The position numbers were made by a program, and so were the translations under genes. From Oleiagrimonas citrea (lineage in GTDB: Bacteria > Pseudomonadota > Gammaproteobacteria > Xanthomonadales > Rhodanobacteraceae): a stretch of DNA of 64,000 nt. This document shows positions 60,765-64,000 of the stretch, one piece after another. The DNA is taken from the NCBI RefSeq assembly GCF_012395255.1, contig NZ_JAAZQD010000006.1:124001-188000 (forward strand). The letters are read 5' to 3'. The notes under the pieces were generated by a model that was given only the letters and a program-made list of their open reading frames with translations, was not told the origin of the DNA and did not search any database. Within the stretch, counting starts at the first letter, position 1; each line of letters begins with the position of its first letter.

Positions 60765-62651
60765 ATGAGCACGGACTGGAACATCGATCGCGCGCGTCGT
60801 ACCTGGTCGATTCCGAACTGGAGCGCGGGCTACTTCGATGTTGCCGACAGCGGCGCCGTGACGGTGCGTCCGCAGGGCGCCGAAGGGCCGACGTTATCGC
60901 TGCCCGAGGTGGTCGAGAAGGCGCGCGCCGAAGGGTTGCGCATGCCGCTACTGGTGCGCTTCCCGGACATTCTCGCCGACCGTCTGCAGCGGCTGCAGAA
61001 CGCCTTCGAGCAGGCGATGGAAGCGCACGCATACACCGGCGGCTACACCGCCGTGTACCCGATCAAGGTAAACCAGCAGCGCGGCGTCGCCGGCGAGCTG
61101 GCGCGCGTGGGCGACAAGGGCTTCGGCCTGGAGGCCGGCTCCAAGCCGGAGCTGATGGCGGTGCTGGGCCTGGCGCGACCGGACAGTCTGGTGGTGTGCA
61201 ACGGCTACAAGGACCGCGAGTACGTCCGTCTGGCGCTGATCGGCATCAAGATGGGCCTGCGCGTGCACATCGTCATCGAGAAGCCGTCCGAGCTCGACTA
61301 CGTGATCGCCGAATCGAAGGCGCTGGGCGTCGAGCCGCTGCTCGGCGTGCGCGTGCGGCTGGCCTCGATCGGCGCCGGCAAGTGGCAGAACACCGGTGGC
61401 GACAAGGGCAAGTTCGGCCTCGGTCCGCGCCAGTTGCTGGCGCTGGTCAAGCGGCTGGAAGACGCGGGTCTGAAGCACACCCTGCGTCTGCTGCATTTCC
61501 ACATGGGATCGCAAATTTCCAACGTGCGCGACATCGCCACCGGCATGCGCGAGGCGGTGCGCTACTACATCGAGCTGCGCAAGCGGCAGGTGCCGATCAC
61601 CATCATGGACGCCGGCGGCGGCCTGGGCGTGGACTACGAGGGCACGCGCTCGCGCAGCTTCAATTCGATCAACTACTCAATGGAGCAGTACGCGGCGAGT
61701 CTGGTGCAGCCGCTGGCCGAGGCCTGCATCGCCGAGGGTATCAACAAGCCGCGGCTGGTCACCGAGGCCGGCCGCGCGATGACCGCGCATCACGCCGTGC
61801 TGGTGGTCAACGTCAGCGAGGTCGAGCGCGTGCCGGAAGGCCGCGTCGACCCGCCGCGCGAAGACGAGCCGGCGGTGCTGCGCCACCTGCGCGATGTGCA
61901 CGCGGCCCTCGACGAGCGCCCGCCGCTGGAGCTGTTCCACGAGGCCCAGCATCACCTCGCCGAGGGCCAGACGCTGTATGCGCTCGGTCAGCTGGACCTG
62001 GCCGACCGCGCGCGCCTCGATGACCTGTATTACGCCATCGTCGGCGCAGTGCGTCCGCGCCTGATGCCCGGCGAGCGCGCGCACCGGCAGGCGTTGGACG
62101 AGCTGGACGAAAAGCTGGTCGACAAGTACTTCGGCAACTTCTCCGTGTTCGAGTCGGTGCCCGATGTGTGGGCCATCGATCAGGTGTTCCCGATCGCGCC
62201 GATCGCGCGGTTGGACGAAGCGCCGACGCGCCGCGGCGTGCTGGTCGACATGACCTGCGACTCCGACGGCCGCATCGACGCCTACGTCGACGCCGAGGGC
62301 GTGGACGTGAGCCTGCCGCTGCATGAGGTGCGCGAGGGCGAGTCTTACCGCCTGGGCATCTTCATGGTCGGTGCGTACCAGGAGACCCTGGGCGACATCC
62401 ACAACCTGTTCGGCGACACCGATGCGGTCAATGTGCGCTGCGATGGCGAGGGGTTCCGTTTCGACCACGTGCGCCGCGGCGACACCGCCGACCTGATGCT
62501 CGACTACGTCGGCTACGCGCTGGACGACCTGCGCGCGACGTATGCGGAAAAGCTGCAGGCCGCCGGCATCGAGGGTGACGAGGCCGAGGCCCTGCGCGCC
62601 ACGCTGGAAGCCGGACTGACCGGCTACACCTACCTCGAAGAGACGTCCTGA
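60765..62651 (+). CDS. speA: Biosynthetic arginine decarboxylase
   Basis: 628 residues, the SpeA length. The PLP lysine is in TAVYPIKVNQQRGV near 98. RLLHFHMGSQISNVRDIATG near 240 and IMDAGGGLGVDYEGTRSRSF near 279 are alanine-racemase-fold motifs, and DVWAIDQVFPIAPIARLDEA with LVDMTCDSDGRIDAYVD forms the C-terminal part with the catalytic Cys. It makes agmatine from arginine. No agmatinase (speB) is nearby, so agmatine probably continues through a deiminase route encoded elsewhere. Confidence 0.95.
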   Translation: MSTDWNIDRARRTWSIPNWSAGYFDVADSGAVTVRPQGAEGPTLSLPEVVEKARAEGLRMPLLVRFPDILADRLQRLQNAFEQAMEAHAYTGGYTAVYPIKVNQQRGVAGELARVGDKGFGLEAGSKPELMAVLGLARPDSLVVCNGYKDREYVRLALIGIKMGLRVHIVIEKPSELDYVIAESKALGVEPLLGVRVRLASIGAGKWQNTGGDKGKFGLGPRQLLALVKRLEDAGLKHTLRLLHFHMGSQISNVRDIATGMREAVRYYIELRKRQVPITIMDAGGGLGVDYEGTRSRSFNSINYSMEQYAASLVQPLAEACIAEGINKPRLVTEAGRAMTAHHAVLVVNVSEVERVPEGRVDPPREDEPAVLRHLRDVHAALDERPPLELFHEAQHHLAEGQTLYALGQLDLADRARLDDLYYAIVGAVRPRLMPGERAHRQALDELDEKLVDKYFGNFSVFESVPDVWAIDQVFPIAPIARLDEAPTRRGVLVDMTCDSDGRIDAYVDAEGVDVSLPLHEVREGESYRLGIFMVGAYQETLGDIHNLFGDTDAVNVRCDGEGFRFDHVRRGDTADLMLDYVGYALDDLRATYAEKLQAAGIEGDEAEALRATLEAGLTGYTYLEETS

Positions 62652-63334
62652 GACGACCTCGGTCTTCCGGCCGCGATGCGCGCCGGCAGTTCGCGCATGT
62701 CCTCGAACACCGTGTGCGCGCCGGCCGCGCGCAGTCGCTGCGCCGGCATGTTTGCGGCGTAGCCGAACACGGTCATGCCCGCCGCCGCGGCGGCGGCGAT
62801 GCCCGTCGGCGTGTCTTCGACCACCAGGCAGTCGGCCGGATCGGTGCCGTTGCGTTCGGCTGCGAGCAGGTAGACATCCGGTGCCGGTTTCGGGCGCGGC
62901 ACCTCCTCGGCGCTGAACGTGCGACCGCGGAATCGCGGCCACAGGCCGGTGGCACCCAGGGTGATGCGCATCTTCGCCTGTTCGCCGTTGGAGGCCACGC
63001 AGCAGGGCAGCGTGATGTGATCCAGTGCTTCGACGATGCCCGGGACCGGTTGTACCTCGCGTTCCAGCGCGGTGCGGGTGCGCCGATCGTAGTCGGCGAT
63101 GAAATCAGGCGGCGCGGGTCGGCCCAGCAGGTCCGCGACCCGATCCAGGCACTGCGTCATCGTCAGGCCGACGAAGTGTTCGAACATGTCGTTGAGCTGC
63201 AGTGTCAGGCCGAGCTCGCCGAGCATCTCGGCGAACACCCGGTTGGCGATCCGTTCGCTGTCCACGAGCACGCCGTCGCAGTCGAGAATCAGCAACCGGA
63301 ACGGTTCGCCGGGGGCTTCGTCGGGAGCGGACAT
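62630..63334 (-). CDS. HAD superfamily hydrolase (beta-phosphoglucomutase / YieH-like)
   Basis: 234 residues. The nucleophile Asp is in LLILDCDGVLVDSERIANRV (motif I, near 18), motif II Ser/Asn in CCVASNGEQAKM, motif III Lys in EVPRPKPAPDVYLLAAERNG, and motif IV in CLVVEDTPTGIAAAAAAG. A helical cap follows motif I. Probably a sugar phosphate phosphatase. It overlaps the 3' end of convergent speA by 22 bp and starts 11 bp after the SDR stop. ATG 63334 is the start; upstream sequence in frame belongs to the SDR in another register. Confidence 0.9.
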   Translation of the reverse strand: MSAPDEAPGEPFRLLILDCDGVLVDSERIANRVFAEMLGELGLTLQLNDMFEHFVGLTMTQCLDRVADLLGRPAPPDFIADYDRRTRTALEREVQPVPGIVEALDHITLPCCVASNGEQAKMRITLGATGLWPRFRGRTFSAEEVPRPKPAPDVYLLAAERNGTDPADCLVVEDTPTGIAAAAAAGMTVFGYAANMPAQRLRAAGAHTVFEDMRELPARIAAGRPRSSQDVSSR

Positions 63335-63345
63335 GCCGTCGCGGA

Positions 63346-64000
63346 TCAGTCCCGGTGCACCTGCAGGCCCGCGGCCGACTGGCTGGTCGGCATCACCTCG
63401 ATGCGGTTGACGTTGAGGTGCGGCGGCAGATGCGCGATCCAGGCGACGGTCTCGGCGATGTCCTCGGCCGTGATCGGGTGGGTGCCCGCGTAGAGCTTGT
63501 CCGAGGCGGCCTGATCGCCGCCGGTGCGCACCAGGGTGAATTCGGTCTCGGCCATGCCCGGTTCGACCGAAGTCACGCGCACGCCGGTGCCGTGCAGATC
63601 GGTACGCAGGCCCAGCGTGAACTGCGTGACGAACGCCTTGGTGCCGCCGTAGACATTGCCGCCCTTGTACGGATAGCTGCCCGAGATCGAGCTGATGTTG
63701 ACGATTGCGCCGCGGCGTTCGATCAGCGCCGGCAGCAGCGCGTGCGTCAGCGTGACCAGCGCGGTGACGTTGGTGTCGATCATCTGCCGCCATTCGTTCA
63801 GGTCGGCGAACTGGGCCGGCTCGGTGCCCAGCGCCAGGCCGGCGTTGTTGACCAGCAGGTCAATGTCGGCAAAGGCGGGTGGCAGCGCATCGAGCATCGC
63901 TTCGATGGCGTCGTCGTCGCGGATGTCGAAGGCGGCAGCGTGCACCTTGTCAGCGCCGAGGCGCTCGACCATGGTCTGCAGGCGTTCCGCGCGGCGTCCG
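63346..64000 (-). CDS. Short-chain dehydrogenase/reductase (YdfG-like), N-terminus outside window
   Basis: The frame is still open at the right edge, so the Rossmann GxxxGxG motif lies beyond the window; the visible 217 residues start with GRRAERLQTMVERLGADKVH. NNAGLALGTEPAQF is present near residue 52, and the catalytic Ser in IVNISSISGSYPYKGGNVYG with YGGTKAFVTQFTLGLRTDLH (Tyr-x3-Lys). ITAEDIAETVAWIAHLPPHL and the RIEVMPTSQS ending match the YdfG group of serine/3-hydroxy acid dehydrogenases. Confidence 0.88.
   Translation of the reverse strand, partial: GRRAERLQTMVERLGADKVHAAAFDIRDDDAIEAMLDALPPAFADIDLLVNNAGLALGTEPAQFADLNEWRQMIDTNVTALVTLTHALLPALIERRGAIVNISSISGSYPYKGGNVYGGTKAFVTQFTLGLRTDLHGTGVRVTSVEPGMAETEFTLVRTGGDQAASDKLYAGTHPITAEDIAETVAWIAHLPPHLNVNRIEVMPTSQSAAGLQVHRD

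Overview
This 64 kb window is chromosomal DNA of a high-GC gammaproteobacterium. The gene content points to the order Lysobacterales (Xanthomonadales), most likely the Rhodanobacteraceae. The supporting genes are a PhhA phenylalanine hydroxylase divergent from an Lrp/AsnC regulator, biosynthetic SpeA beside SpeE, NtrBC plus GlnA, FadI-type thiolase, class I FBPase, and phage tail-collar ('microcystin-dependent protein') genes. The placement is inferred from gene families, not from a marker gene. I see no rRNA, tRNA, CRISPR array, integrase or intact insertion sequence.

Layout. 1-7.3 kb: 3' end of nadV, a HipA-like yjjJ with an AT-rich upstream region, fbp, a GST, a WYL regulator, a DUF885 peptidase-like protein and ompW. 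7.4-11.2 kb: an SRPBCC protein, an Xre/RES toxin-antitoxin pair and a ClC/CBS anion protein. 11.3-17.7 kb: guanine deaminase, ntrC-ntrB, an acyltransferase and a DUF817 membrane protein. 17.8-25.3 kb: an unusual cluster with a DUF6916-like protein, a GNAT enzyme and three tandem tail-collar proteins, divergent from a 1524-residue Ig-repeat autotransporter. 25.3-39 kb: an S9 peptidase, glnA, an extradiol dioxygenase, uppP, a PerM-type membrane protein, yqjD/yqjE/yqjK-like genes, DUF1328, a PEBP protein, a PQQ-type sugar dehydrogenase, a Ycf46-like AAA ATPase, and a coupled plsC / YheT-like hydrolase pair. 39-43 kb: lrp-phhA, then an AT-rich island with an orphan Rhs protein and a Sel1-like protein, bounded by two inverted copies of a ~235-bp repeat. 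43-64 kb: small hypothetical and membrane proteins, a tripartite RND efflux operon, a thiolase, a TonB-like protein, a PLD/cardiolipin synthase, YceI, SixA, an orphan ParA, speE/speA, a HAD phosphatase and the start-less part of an SDR.

How genes work together. Nitrogen assimilation is represented at two separated sites: ntrBC at 13-15 kb and glnA at 27-29 kb. The glnA upstream region contains a good sigma-54 -24/-12 element and two NtrC-like dyads 31 bp apart, and a further NtrC-like dyad touches the ntrB start codon, so NtrC is predicted to activate glnA and repress itself. Polyamine synthesis genes speE and speA are divergent. The RND genes form an outer-membrane channel / adaptor / pump operon ending in a clear hairpin terminator.

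The best candidates for an undescribed system are the tail-collar trio with its GNAT and divergent giant autotransporter, and the repeat-bounded orphan Rhs/Sel1 island.
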